Shown here one piece after another: positions 36,241 through 50,300 of a stretch of 64,000 nucleotides of DNA. Source of the stretch: Seison nebaliae. Taxonomy: Eukaryota > Rotifera > Pararotatoria > Seisonacea > Seisonidae. The DNA lies in the NCBI GenBank assembly GCA_023231475.1, contig JALJEE010001455.1, positions 1 through 64,000 of the forward strand, given 5' to 3'. The notes beneath the pieces are model-generated. The model was not told where the DNA came from. It saw only the letters and a program-made list of their open reading frames with translations, and did no database searches. Positions within the stretch are counted from its first letter, which is position 1. Each line of letters begins with the position of its first letter. A program made the translations under genes and the position numbers.

Positions 36241-38712
36241 ATGAATAAAATGTGGAAGAAAATTAAAAGATTGCCAGATGATGTGGTAAATATGATAGCA
36301 GCTGGAGAAGTGATTCAGCGACCATATAATGTGGTGAAGGAATTGGTAGAGAATTCGATTGATGCCAAATCTACTCGAATTACTGTGATGTTATTAAATG
36401 GTGGTTTGAATGAGATCGTCATTCAAGATAATGGTTGTGGTATAAGTAAAGAGGATTTACTTATTGCATTCGATCGTCATACGACGAGTAAATTGAAAGA
36501 GTATGAACAGTTGGAGAAAGGAGATATAACGACATTCGGATTTCGAGGTGAAGCACTTTCTTCTATCGCCTCAGTTGCCAATGTGAGAATGATGAGTCGA
36601 ATGAATGGTTCAATGAACGCTTTTGAAATTTCTAATATGAATGGTCGATCATTACATGATGAACCGAAATGTTGTGCCAGTTCAGAAGGAACGAAAATTA
36701 TAGTGAAAAATCTTTTCTTCAATTTGCCCAATCGGAAACATCAAATTCTAAATTGTTCCATTGACGAATATTTACGATGTGAAGAATTAATTCGAAATTA
36801 TTCCATTCATTATCCTCACATTCAATTCAGTATCTCCAAATCTACCATTTCCACATATAAGAGTCGCGGTAAACAATCATTGAATGATGTATTAGCTAAT
36901 GCGTTCTCATCGGAACTATCAAAGTTTAATGAATTAATTTATAATTTTTTAATAATTAAAAAAAAATTTTTTTTTTTGAAAAATTAGAAATTATTTACAT
37001 ATTTCCAAGAAGAAAGTAGGAAAATCGGAAGATGATACATCTTATTCATATGATGCTTATGTATCGCCGTTGAATGTGAAATTGAAACAAAACATCTTTA
37101 TACTTTTCATTAACAGTTTCTATAATTATTTAATAATTTCTTTCAAACATCAAACTGTCAATAGACAGACCAGTCCAACAGAGTTCATTGAGACGATCAA
37201 TTTTTTCCGTTTACGAACAACATCTCCCCAAAGGAGCTAAACCATTCGTTTATATTAAGTTTTTTTTTTCATCAAATTTTCAAATGAATTTCAATCAATT
37301 TTAGTCTTCAAATTCGACCGGATCATGTTGATGTGAATATTCATCCGAGTAAGACGGAAGTGAAATATTTGGGAGAAGATGAGATCAATCGAAGTATCTG
37401 TGAAGAGTTGGAAGAGGAGTTTGATAGTGCTAATCGAACTCTATCAACTCAACCGACATGTCTCTCCACAATTTCATTCATTGACAATTTAGATAAGACA
37501 ACAGAGATTGAAAAGAGAAACAATTTGAATAATATCCGAATTGTTAATGAGAAATCACGAAATAATTCTCAGAATCGATATCGTAATCGGTCAATAAATA
37601 AGGAGCAATCGATTAAAGCATTTATGAATTTTAATGGAAATATGAATGATAAGAGAAGTGGATATATTATGGATTTGTTACGTAAAATAAAAGAAAAAAA
37701 AGAGAAAGACATTTCCAATAATCAGATGTCGTCATCATTGAGATATTTGGAGAATGAACGAAATTGTCAATTAGATAGTGTGGGAGAATTAAAGAATGTA
37801 ATTGAAAAGAATTGTAATCGAACTCTTACCATTTTCTTAAGAGAAACCACATTTGTCGGTTGTCTCGATGAGAATTGTCTCCTCCTTCAACATGACACGT
37901 CACTTTACATTGTCAATTTCCGCGTCTTATTAGCAGAATTCTTCTACCAATTCTTGTTATTCCAATTCGCTAACTTTTCTCTCTATCAATTTGATGAGGA
38001 ATTAGATCTGAAAGATTTGATAAGATTTGTTAAAGATGATGAGGAATTTATTAATAATTCAACAATCTCATCTGACAAGTTCGTTGATGAGATTTATGGA
38101 ATTCTAATGGAAAATCGGGAAATGTTAGAAGATTATTTCAGTATTCTTATTACAGAGAAAGGGAAAGTGTTTTCTATTCCAAATCTTCTCAAATTTTACA
38201 AACCATCTATCGACATGTTACCCTATTTTTTTGTTCGATTAGCTATCGATGTAAATTGGTCGTCAGAGAATGAATGTCTGGGAGGAATCGCAGAACAATT
38301 AGCGTCATTTTATTCGATAATTCCATTGAATGAACTCGATATGAAATTACAATTGAATAATGAGGTGAATAATGATAAATCGAATGAATTTCAAAAGAAA
38401 ATTTTAAATAATTCAGAAGTGATCGATCGATCCGTTTTATTAACTGATACTTCACCACTGATGGGGAAAGAGGAGGACGTCGAAGGAATGGAGAAATTGA
38501 AGATGCAAGTACTCTCATTCGAAACGATTGATTTGATCGAACATTTCCTTTATCCGACGGTTAGATCGCTCACTTTGATGACGAATGACTTAAAAGAAAT
38601 AAATAAATGTCGTTGGAAAAATTCGATGGATTTACATTTGTATAATTTGAAAGAGATCATCAATAAAATTACGGACGTTCATCAACTTTACAAACATTTC
38701 GAAAGATGTTAA
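36241..38712 (+). CDS. MLH1: DNA mismatch repair protein Mlh1 (MutL homologue)
   Basis: ATPase subunit of MutL-alpha, which acts after MutS recognition of mismatches. Four exons join in frame: 36241-36923, 36988-37115, 37165-37258 and 37305-38712, giving 770 residues (human 756). The GHKL ATPase motifs are intact: IAAGEVIQRPYNVVKELVEN with the catalytic Glu, DNGCGI, and TTFGFRGEALSSI, followed by GTKIIVKNLFFNLPNRK. The splice joins rebuild ILFINNRPVQQSSLRR and VDVNIHPSKTEVKYL, both MutL hallmarks. The C-terminal domain ends in FERC, the conserved Mlh1 terminus that contributes to the PMS2/Pms1 endonuclease site. This, together with the N-terminus, favours Mlh1 over Pms1/Pms2. The linker is Asn-rich. 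The gene converges on the GCKR-like gene, 132 bp away. Confidence 0.95.
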
Positions 38713-38844
38713 TATTTTCTCCTTTTCAATTATTCAAAGAAAAATTATTTGGTTGAAATTAAAACAATTAATAAATTTCCATAAAAATTTTAAAAAATCA
38801 CATAAAAATTGAAAGTTTTGTAGTTTTTCTTAAAAAAGAATAAA

Positions 38845-40389
38845 TTAAGAATTGTGGAGAATATACTCGAGAGCTTTCCGAACCGTTTTCATTTGGATCA
38901 GATATGATTGATGTTGTTCGAGTGAGAGTTTCGGTTGGAGGAGTGAAAGAATTGTTAATGGAACAATTTTATCTTTAATATTTCTCTTCATAATTTCTTC
39001 CAATTTCATTTGACATTCTACTTTTGGTATATCAGTAATATTGTGAATGATGTTGACTGCACGACGTATCAATTTCTTATTAGTTGGTCGTAGATCGATC
39101 ATGACATTCTTATACGTTTTCCCACATGAAACGAATGCTGATGTTGATAGACAATTCAATAATAATTTCACACTTAATAATTTGACGTCGTCTATGAAGA
39201 ATTTTTTTAATTTCCCATCGATTTCCAATTCTGTTAATTTCACTTGATAATTTGGTAGTTCGAGAATGGATGAACGAGTTAGATGATGATCTGCATGATG
39301 ATTCAATTGTCGTTTCGCTTTATCCAATTCATAATTGTATTTATCTTGAATGAAAATGATGAATTCATCATCAACATTAGGAGAGAATATTTCGATGAAT
39401 GTGTGAAGATCATAAGTCAAATCATTGTCAGTTGAGACGGTTAAAGGGAATTGTCCATAACCGAAATAAGCTCGAAAATCTGAGAAACGACAACCGAATG
39501 TTGGCATACATTCAGACGCATCCATCGATGCCATTAATCCATAATCGTTCTGAGAAACATAGACACAACTGGATGATTTGGTGAGCGTATCAGTTGCAAT
39601 TTCAATAATTTTAATTAAATCCAATTTACATAAACCAAAGAAATCGTTCATAGTTTTCCGATAAATTTCTATTAAATGATCGAATATTAATCGATTATCT
39701 TTCGGATTTGTTCTACTTAATTGCAACTCATTTATTATCGGCAATAAAGAGAGAATGAAATGTGTGGCAGTGGCACCTTTCATTCGAGTGGAACCAGTTA
39801 TTGGTTCCGGTCCGATATTTGGATTGATCATATTGATTTGATTTAAACCTAATCGTAAAATATCTCGAAATAAATTCGTTCCATCTTCTAATTTATTGAA
39901 TGCGATCAATGTGGTAGTAGTGAAGAATTGTCGAGCATAATCTAATTGACCAGCTATATATGCTGCACTCATTCCACAAGATATTCCGATGTAATGTCTC
40001 TCAATATCAGAGTTGAGTGTCAAACTCTCTAAATCATTCCGACCTCTCACCATATCATCTTCACATTGTTCGACTGGATGAATTAATGCCTTCTCTCCAC
40101 CTGCAATCAAATATCGGACAGCTCTCGTCTTATTCAAATATCGATTAAGACGATATGCTGCTAAATGAGCTTGTCGACCTGATGTTCCACATCCACTGAT
40201 CACAATGACCGATTGATCAGCCTTCAATTTTTCTTCATTGAAAATTTTTGAAAGTTTCTGAAACATTTCATAATTGTCAGTTAAATCATCATATAATTTA
40301 TCGTATGAATATCGTATCAATTCGATCTTCTCCTCAATCGAACATGTATCAATGTTCGACGTTCTCTCATCCGACTTTTCCGTTGTCAT
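38845..40389 (-). CDS. Glucokinase regulatory protein-like (double SIS domain)
   Basis: Intronless frame of 514 codons with an ATG at 40387-40389. The first SIS domain shows VIVISGCGTSGRQAHLAAYR, LIAGGEKAL, IGISCGMSAAYIAGQLDYA, and GPEPITGSTRMKGATATHFI. These are shared by GCKR and the bacterial MurQ etherases. A second SIS-like half follows (LTKSSSCVYVSQNDYGLMAS, ..FSDFRAYFGYG) and a helical C-terminal cap. The two-domain length fits GCKR (human 625) and not MurQ (about 300). GCKR binds sugar-phosphates and inhibits glucokinase in the nucleus in vertebrates. Whether this protein has a hexokinase partner is unknown. The sequence style matches neighbouring genes, so recent bacterial transfer is unlikely. 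Confidence 0.85.
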   Translation of the reverse strand: MTTEKSDERTSNIDTCSIEEKIELIRYSYDKLYDDLTDNYEMFQKLSKIFNEEKLKADQSVIVISGCGTSGRQAHLAAYRLNRYLNKTRAVRYLIAGGEKALIHPVEQCEDDMVRGRNDLESLTLNSDIERHYIGISCGMSAAYIAGQLDYARQFFTTTTLIAFNKLEDGTNLFRDILRLGLNQINMINPNIGPEPITGSTRMKGATATHFILSLLPIINELQLSRTNPKDNRLIFDHLIEIYRKTMNDFFGLCKLDLIKIIEIATDTLTKSSSCVYVSQNDYGLMASMDASECMPTFGCRFSDFRAYFGYGQFPLTVSTDNDLTYDLHTFIEIFSPNVDDEFIIFIQDKYNYELDKAKRQLNHHADHHLTRSSILELPNYQVKLTELEIDGKLKKFFIDDVKLLSVKLLLNCLSTSAFVSCGKTYKNVMIDLRPTNKKLIRRAVNIIHNITDIPKVECQMKLEEIMKRNIKDKIVPLTILSLLQPKLSLEQHQSYLIQMKTVRKALEYILHNS

Positions 40390-41385
40390 TTCGAATCGAC
40401 TTATTAAAATCTCATTAACAATTAACGAATCGTAATTATTCGAAATCTTTAATTGACATTCATCTCAATCGACTGACATTCACCTCTTCCAAACACTTGA
40501 CTCAATCTCTTATTTCATTCATTCAACAATTCTCTTTATTTACCAAATTTTACAATTCCTAATTCTATCAGTGACAGACAGGAAGGAAAGCAGGAAGGAG
40601 AATGTTGTAATTTGATGTAAAGTAAATAAGAATTTTCTTTTTAAACTAGTAAATTTTTTAAGAAAAACTATTTTAATCAAAACAAATAAACAAATTTTTT
40701 CTTGTATAAAACTAGAGAAATAATTAATGAGAAAGTATTGAAAAGACATAAAATGTTGAGAAAGAAAATGAAATCTTCATTTGAATGAGGTCCATAACGA
40801 AGGGAAAGTTAAAGCAAGAGAGATGTGTTACCGAAAGAAAAGATTTGAAAGGTTCGTTTAAAAAGTTTTAACACACAAACAACACCCTTAGGCGTTCTAA
40901 GGTCGGGCTTCTTTTTTTCTCGAATTTCCATCCAATTTATAAAATTCTCTTCATTTTTCTTCGTATGATCGACGAGTTTGCTTCATATCAGAGGTTTGTC
41001 GTGAAGAATGATCTCTTCATTCAACAACCGATTTTCATATGAGTTGGACGAGCGATTTTGTATTCTGTTTACCTATAAGCGAGATAGTGTAAGAAGATGA
41101 AGTGATTGGAAAAGAAGTCAAAATTAAAATAAATTTCATTTCTCAGAACTCATACGAGTTTGAGAGGTAATGATGATTGCGATGAATATTATTCGTATGT
41201 ATTTGGAAAAAGTTGAATGGGAGGAAAATTCAGTGAAAGGAAATTTAAACAAATTTCATTGAAATTTTAAATGGAGTGAGAGTTGAGGTCGTAACCGGGA
41301 AAGAGTTTTAGTGAATGAAAATTCTTCATGAAAATGTTGGAATGATGGATGAATGGTGATGGAATTAGGTTAAAATAAAGCGCGT
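40390..41385. other. Intergenic region, no supported gene
   Basis: About 1 kb between the GCKR-like start and the 3' end of the ADAMTS gene, both on the - strand. It includes pyrimidine- and purine-rich stretches but no coding frame that I trust. Confidence 0.4.
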
Positions 41386-44300
41386 CTAACAAGGCTGAAG
41401 AAAACAAGGTTGCTTCCTGATAAGCTGACGTGTCTTCAAAACATTGTTGGGACGACAGAAGATATCATCAATAATTCTCGCTCGACGGGTCGTTCCAACG
41501 TGATAATAAATGTGATCGTTCCCCGTTGAACGTTTTTCAATCCAAATATTTAATGTGTAACATGAAATTAATCGGTATTGTACGCCAAGACCGCAATTGG
41601 CTGAGCACTAGAGATAAAAGAAATCGTATCAAAATAAACAGTTCATCATCAGACATTTCCAGTTCTCTTACAAAAAAACCATTGAAACAAGAAGAACACA
41701 TAGAATAATAAGGAAGCGGATTAATTAGATTAATTGTGAAAATGATAATGAAGAGATCTCTCAAAGAAATAACTTTCGACCACGATCCAGTTCTCCAAAT
41801 ATTCGTTTTCAGATGTTGCCGTTTCATGTTGTTATTCTCGAATAACGATGGACTGACGAAAGCGCAATGTCGATAATTGGAAATGGGATATCGTAATGTG
41901 CATTCAATTATTGATTTGGGTCGTAATTGTGAATTGCACAAATTATCATTCACAATTATCTCCCTCGTATCATCATCAATCATTTGACGACAAGTAATAT
42001 TCCGATATTGATATCCGATGGCCACTTCAAATTTCCAACGACTATTTAATGGTGGTCGACAAGCACACTGTAAGTGAAACAAATTTAATTAATAAATTCT
42101 TAATAAATTTAATTTAAGTAAATCGAATTAGATGAATTAATTTAATTTAAATTTATTTAATTATGAATATGATTAATTACTTAATAATAAAATTAATTTG
42201 TTAATAATTAAATTATGATAATGATTAATGAAAATGAAAATAACTTTAGAAAATTCTCCAGTATGCCAAAAGTATTCACAATTTCTTTGTTTACACTGCT
42301 CAACAGTTAACGAGTGAATTGTCGGATATCTCAGCAGTTTCTTCCGACAATACTTATTAGAAACTTGTTCTTCTCCACGACTGGTGCGACGGATGCATTT
42401 CAATTGTCGATATCGTGAACCAAAACCACAATTCCGATTGCACTATTTAGGAGAGAGTTATTTGGAGATAGAAAGAAATAATGAAGAAGAAACTTGAGAC
42501 CAATCACCAAACTCTATTTTATATTGATGAAGATGACATTTATGACGATCTTTGACCGCTTGACGTTTATCATAGCAGATGCGCTTCTTAATCGGTTGCA
42601 TGGATAAATCACAATGGAAATCGGGAAGTAGTTTGATGTAGCGGTGAAAAGTTCGATCATTATCATTAATATCGAATGATGCGTCATATGATGTGTGATC
42701 GGAAGTGGAATCATTGACAAATCCTAATTTCTCCCAAGAAGGGCGTAATGAATATTCGGTCTCATCACGCAACGCCAACAAAAAGGGAAGCACTTCATCT
42801 CTAGTCCCATTAGTCACACAAGAAACATTACGTTGTTGTATATAATCGTCTTTATCGCAATCATAAATACACTACCAGGAATCATATAATTCAAAGAGGA
42901 ATTTCAAATAATTGACGAACTTGTTTCCACGGAAACTTCAGCCACGATTTACATTCAACGTAAGCCACACAAGGCTTCTTCTCCGAATGCTCCATTTCAT
43001 TGTTAGAGCCACAATATTTCAACGACACATAACGTTTTTCTTGTCGATCAACGCACATACGTCCTCTAGCTTGTTCCCCAATACCGCAGACTGATGAACA
43101 CTAAGGAGACAGATGTAAATGAGAAATGTTCTTTAACATACTTTCATTCAATTTTACTTTTCGAGTTATCTCACCAAAAGAAAATATTGTTCATAAAGTT
43201 AAAATGTGAAAGAAGCTAATGGGAAAAAAAATGAAAGTACCAAAAGTCAGCAGAAATAATAAGAACCGCTTAAAATGAGTGTAACCACAAAGGTTATATA
43301 CACAATTTAAACAATTCTTTCTTATGACAACGTACGATTGTACTAAAAGTAAGGAGTGATAGGAATTGTTATTGTGGGTTGATAGAAAAAAAGGATAAAT
43401 TATAATGGTTTTAAATGGCCAAAATAGATGTTAAAAGGAACATAAAAATTCCCAAAAGTGGAAGGGTATAAAGCATTAAAAGAAATGGCTGTTTTTTTTC
43501 ATGATTAGTAATTCTATTTCAATTTACTTATAGAATTTTGCTGGTGATGGTAATGGTGGTGGTAATGGAAGGACGTTTCATATCGTATTCTTTTCTTACA
43601 AAATAACTTACACTTCAAAACTTAAAACTTCCTTTACTATTTTATATGATAGAAAGTGCATTGAAGACGAGCGACGTTGAGATTATTTATTTTTTCTCTT
43701 TGAAAATTTTCTTTACCATTCGCGTTGTTGTTTGTGATGTGAAATTCGAGAAAAAAAACTGAAATTTTTATTTTATTGAAAAGGATTTTTGTAGGAAAAT
43801 TATTTCTTTAACATGTATTTGTATGAGGTGTTCTTTGGAAAATTTGGGATTGTGATTTTTTTGGTTAAGCGATAAATCATGAAGAAAACATTTTGGTTAC
43901 TTAACGAGAGTGTCCTGATTATTTTCTCTAAAATAAATTTGTATGCCATTTAGTTGCGGATCGATCGAAGGGTAAAAAGATGGAGAGGTTGAGAATAAAA
44001 TTATTTATTACATAAAAGAAGAACTGTACAGAGATCGGAATACTTTTTTTCTTCACTGTTCCTTAATTTGTTAAGTTAAGAATAAACGGTTGTGATTTGG
44101 TTGAAAAAGGTAAAGAATAAGTTAATGGAAAAAGGTGTGTAAAGAGATAAAAAAAAATAAGAAAACTGGTCTAATCTAATCAAAATGAAATAAATGGAAG
44201 AATAAAAATTGAAGAAAGAAGATTGAATAAAAAATAATGAAATCACTCGGTCCACAATTCTCCACATCATCATTATCATCATATGGTCTCGTCATCGTTG

Positions 44301-47300
44301 TCTGCGTTGGATATGATTGCGACGTTTGTTTACGCCGCAAAAGTAGTAATGGTGTTACATTTACTTTCGACTGCAACGTTGCACTATCATCGTTCTAACC
44401 GAAAGAAGAAAGTACAGGAAAAATAAGTTATTATGTTTTCTTGAGCGTGGAGAATGAAAAATCTAAAGAATTCCCCTCGTCCTTCCAATTAACTCCCAGA
44501 AAGTTTTTTCTACGATGTGTTTTTTTGTGTTAATTTTTAATTTAATTAATTTTCTTTTAATTAAAGTTTAATCGAATTTTCTATTTATAGTCAGAGACTA
44601 TTCGGAATCATCACTTATTATACGAAGAATTACTAGAAAAATACGAAGAACAATCAGTAGCTAAATTGTAAACGATACTAATGTGAAAAGTCGCGCTATG
44701 AAGGATGCAGATGAAGAGAAGAAACAGATGAACATGTTTCTTTTAATTTTTGTTGACGGGAGAGGAATGGAATGAAGATAAAAACCATAGGAAATGAGTT
44801 AACATGGAAAAAGGAAGAAATATTCCATCAAAATATCTTTCCATTTAGAAATACATAATTGAATAGAATAAGAAGAGTGCAAAAAACATTTCTACTTACC
44901 TTAGACCAATCTGTCCACGTTGCAAAGTATTTATTGTTGGACAATAGTCTCCTTCTGAGTTGATGTGAGGATGAAGGGATTGTTGTTCTAATTGGATATT
45001 TTTTGTTCAAATTTGAATATCTGAAATTTCGATGATTTGAACTCAGATTTGATATCAATAATCGACTTGTAGTCGTTGTCATTTTTGGTAGGAGAGGAGT
45101 AAATTGTATATTATTCTTTTCGATTCTGACTGGTTGAACAGTCATTGGTTTTGGTGAGATAGTTTGACATAGAGTCACGGAGGAACAATATGTTATAGTT
45201 TTCGGTTTTCCAATTCTCTTACACTTGCTAGTTGAGGTAACGTTGATGAAAGTGGTATGAATACATTTGACAGTTCTGTATCGTTCCTTTTGTTCATTAC
45301 ACTTCGTATTTTTACACTTTGGAAAATGAGAGGAAAGTTGAAAATGAAAAAAGAAGAATGACAAATTCTAACTTCAGACCATTCGGATGTCCTCCATGTG
45401 AAACATATGGAATTATCACAACGTTTAGTTGATACTGGTCGATCTTGTATCGAACAAACATAATTTTCAGGACAACTAATGTTCCTTTTCTGAAATGGAC
45501 GTCGTACTTCACATACGTCTCTACATTTGTTCCAATCACCGACTGACCATTTAGTGTTACACGATTTCTTATAAGGACAATGACGTTTGTCAAATGGTGT
45601 TTTTGATGAATCACAGAATTTTTTATCGACCATCTTATTTTCATCTTTTTCTATACAAGAAATTTTTCTTCTTTGTTTCGCTTCTCCTTTTTCACAGATA
45701 CATTCGTTATATGGTCCAACATCCCAAATGTAACATTTAGGCAAATCGCAGTATTTGTGTGTGAACGGCTTTATATTCTTGTTACACAAAGTTTCATTCG
45801 CCTTCAATTTCTTATCATTCATACAGATAACTCGTCGTGTTCGAAATCCTTTCCCACATGTCGTTGTACACTAGAAAAAAAAGTGGAAAGTTTATGAGAG
45901 AAGAATACACCTAACCAATGACCAATCGTAAGTTTTCCATTCAAAGTTCTCCTTATTACGACGAACGAAAACTTTACCACATTTCGGTTGGGGATCACAT
46001 AAACGTTTTGTCATCGGTTTGTCTTCAACATCACACACAACTTTCAATGATTTGTTGGAGAGGAAGTCCTTCGCTTCGCAACTAATATTTCGAGTTTGAT
46101 ATGATAAAGAAATATTTTTTTGACATTCAACCTCTACTGGACAAGTTTGCCACTCCGTCGTTTCCCAATTACCACACGTATATTTCCCATAACAATTCTT
46201 CGTAGTAGTTGGCGAAGGTGATGTTCTTTCACAATATCGTTTCTGTAATTTTCGACGTATTCTATTCGCATCAATACAATCGATACGTCTTTTTTGAATA
46301 CCAAGACCACAAGTGACTGAACATGGCGACCATTGCCCAATATTCCAGGAACATGAAGAATAATTCACACATAATTTCGATTTTCTTGGTAACTTATTCT
46401 TTACACATTTCTCCTTCTCCACTATCTTACCTAACTCATTGACACATCGATATAAGAGAAATGATCGTCCTCGTCCACAACCTACCGAACATTTAGACCA
46501 TTTGTGTCGTTTCCATTTATAACATGCTCCAATTCGGCACATTCGACTTCGACTTGGTCGTTCGTCACTAACACATTCATTATCGTTCACAATCTTACTT
46601 CGAACCATACAATGGACATTTCTTTCTGATCTACCGATACCACATGTCCGGGAACAAGGTGACCACTCACCACTTGTCCATTTAGCACAATGATATCGAA
46701 TACAATCCTGAACTAATGTCGGTTTTCTTTCCGTTAATTGTACACAATATTCATCAGCAAATATCTCGTTACCAGCAATACAATTCACTTCGCGAAATTG
46801 TGTACCAATGCCACATTTTTTCGAACATGTCGACCATTCGTTAATTTTCCATTCAAAACAATCTTGATTTTTACAAGTTTTGATTTGTTTTATCGGTTTC
46901 TCCATCGATCGACAATATATCGTTGGTACTGGCACTGAATTACTTGTACCCGTTACATGTAGTATCATTTCATGATCGTTCGGATCGGGTAATGTCGATA
47001 TATTGCCCATTTGACGGACACACATCGATTGACGAGATTTTATTCCATTTCCACAACTTTTCGAACACTTAATAAAACATTTTAACATTTAAACTTTAAA
47101 AAGTTTGAAGAGGAGAGACTAACTGATGACCATGGCTCATATTGCCATGAATAGCAAGGTGAATGACATTCCCTTTCAGTAATATCATCCTTCAAATAAT
47201 TACATCTATCTTCATCCACATCCACATATGTTTTCTTGTCGACACAGCGAATTGTTCTTATTTCTTTTCCCTTACCACATTTGGAGTCGCACTAAATATG

Positions 47301-50300
47301 AATAGAATGAAATTAAATTTAAATATATCAAATTCTCTAACATTTTGCCACTTTCCAATGATGCGAATTGCACAAGAAACTTTCTCACAATATTTCACAC
47401 TTATCGGTCTCGTATTTGGATCACAATGAGAATCGGGTAATGATTTATGGACAATTTCATATTTGGATGGTAATTGAATAAAATCGTTTTCACTACTATG
47501 AGACATCAACTTTTGGAAGCCGATCGTACAGAAAACTTTTCGATAACGACGAGATATTTGCATAGATCTTACACATTTCTTATCAAATTTACATTTCTCC
47601 CAACGACCACTCTTCCAATTGCCACATGATTGTCGACAAATTTTCCTTTGTAACGGTTCTTCCTGTGTCAATGTAAAGAACGGTTTCATATGTTCCAACA
47701 AATTTCTACATTTCTCCTTCTCCACTCTATTACCCAAATCATCGACACAATAAACTGTTCGTTCTTGATAGCCTTTTTGACAGAAAGTTCCATTACATTT
47801 ACTCCAATCGCCATTCTCCCAACGTAACGAACATGGCTGATCAGTCAAATAACATTTCTTCCTAACAAATCTTTGGGCACTATCACAAAATTCATCAGGA
47901 ACCGAATGTTTACCTCGATAAGAACATTTGGCGAGACGTTGCCGATAACCGATTTTTCGACATTTCACCGAACAACTCGACCATGCACCATATCTCCAAA
48001 TATATTGAGATGGTTGTTGCGTTGGAGATGCTTTGAGATCGTTGTGAGACGATTGTTTCGGACATGGAATGGTGCAATGAGTTCGTGATAAACGTTCACG
48101 ATTAACGCCAGCGCAATAATCATCATGAACTTGAGCGGTGATCTTATTCGATTTAATGTCGACTTTCGTGCAAGATAATTCACGATAAATATATCCTTCT
48201 CCACATTTACTTAACGGATTGTTTAAACGACATTTAGAATGAGGTGTCGACACGTACATAAATCGACAATGAGTATTACATCGTTGACGAGAGTTGGGTG
48301 GTTTAACTTTCATTTGACATGCACTTTCCGCTATTTCGTGCGACGATTTAGCACGGACACATTTCGGTTTCAATTCTACATATCCGTTACATGGACTACT
48401 ACATTCGGTTAATGCATCCATACTCCAAGCAGCCGTATCTGAATTGGAATTGGTTTGATCGTTGTGATTGGAGAGGAGAATGGCTTCCGATTTCTCATTC
48501 TGTTGAATTACCATATGATTATTAGGTTGATTGTCATAATAATTATTGAATTGATGATTCCGTCGATGATTAGTTATTGACGTTACATGATCCGAATCAG
48601 ACGATCCACTCCAACTTTGATGATTTGATGTAGATGTTGCAGGAATTACAAAATAATATGTTACATTAACTAATTGAGGTGGTTCGTCTTGCAAGAGAAC
48701 GAAAAGATATAACGGTTCTTTGGTAATTCCAATAATTTCGATCGTCTCCTTCACGTCATCATGACCAGAATATCTTATTAATAAATTATCGTAAACTGTC
48801 GTTTTTCCTGTGGTGATAATCTTTTCATCATTGACGAGAGCATGAAATTCAGTTCGAAGAACGAGAAAAACTTTATCAATATTTGCTCCGATCTGTGAGA
48901 TATAAATCGAGTGTGATCCTTTCGGTATTCGAACCACTCTCGTTTTCTGTTTTGTCGCCGTATGTAAATTGTTTGTGATAATTTTGCATGTTGAATTATT
49001 TCCTTCACAAACTCCACATAAATCGAATTTCTTCGTTGAATTCAATTGATTATCACAACCAGCATGAATACATTCGCCATCAATACAAATATTTGTCGTT
49101 TTTTCGTTACATTTCGTTCCGTCGATAACTTGACCGAATACTTTGACGGAAGAGAGACCTTGAACACGACAAACCAATTTACATTTTAAATCCGCATCCA
49201 CATCATAATCAGGTACCCAACGTACGTCGGGTGGTAAACCGTCGAAACGTTTCGTACCATTTCCATTATGTTGAGCACATTGTTCTTCTCGAAACGAATT
49301 ATATATGGGTGATTGACATTCATGACGATTACATGTATCATACATTTTAAACTTACCTTGACATGATCGTCCACCATTTCTGGGTGATGGATTATTACAA
49401 AAACGAACGGCATATCGAACACCTCCACCACACGACCGAGTACATTGACTCCACTCACTCCAATTTCCCCAATTTCCATGTTGGATAGGTGAAGGTTGAC
49501 TGTATAATGGAACACATTTGCCTCTCATACACCAACTGTTCGCTCCACATTTTGTTCCATCGACCCATTTCGAAACGGTTACTCGACATTTATTATTATG
49601 TGCCTCCTTACAATATAATCTGCCACATGTCTCCATATGACAGACTCGGGAACCAATTCCCAACACTTTCTCACATTGTCGATGCAGATTATAAATCTGG
49701 CCGGGATAACGTTTTATTAGTTGATTGACACGATTTTGAAATTCTAAATCAATCGGTATATCTGATAAACATAAATGATGATTATTCTTCAAGAATTGCG
49801 TGACGATTCTACGTGAACAAGCAGACCATGTCCAGGGAAAACCTTTCATAACTGGTGCCATCACATGATGATCAATATCATCAATATTATCTTCATCACA
49901 TTTCTTATCATCATCATGTGGGAGATTGAAGACGTGACCGAGTTCGTGCGCAATTGTAAATGCCACACCCAAACCATTATCTTCAGCGATTGAACACGAT
50001 CTTTTTGCATCACATAATGTACCAACTTCCGCCATACCTAACGTATTACAATTCTCTTCAGAACGACAAATATTCTCTCTTGTTATCAATATGGCCGTGT
50101 CATGATGTCCACTCAATTTGTCATCATCAACATTCTTCTTCGATTGCCACTTACAAAATGATCGTAAAGTATCGAATGCTTTTGATGAGATGGCGGGACC
50201 AGCCGCTTCATCATGAATTATCAATAATTTACTAACGAAAATATTGATAGAATTACCAATGGATGCATCACGATAAATATTACTGACCATTCCCATTACA

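Noticed and set aside
38845..40389. Bacterial MurQ etherase acquired by transfer
   Set aside because: The protein has two SIS halves and GCKR-like length, and base and codon use match the neighbouring genes.
41386..41607. Possible GON domain in the last ADAMTS exon
   Set aside because: The exon codes a single TSR-like module with its cysteines and then stops; the length is too short for a GON domain.
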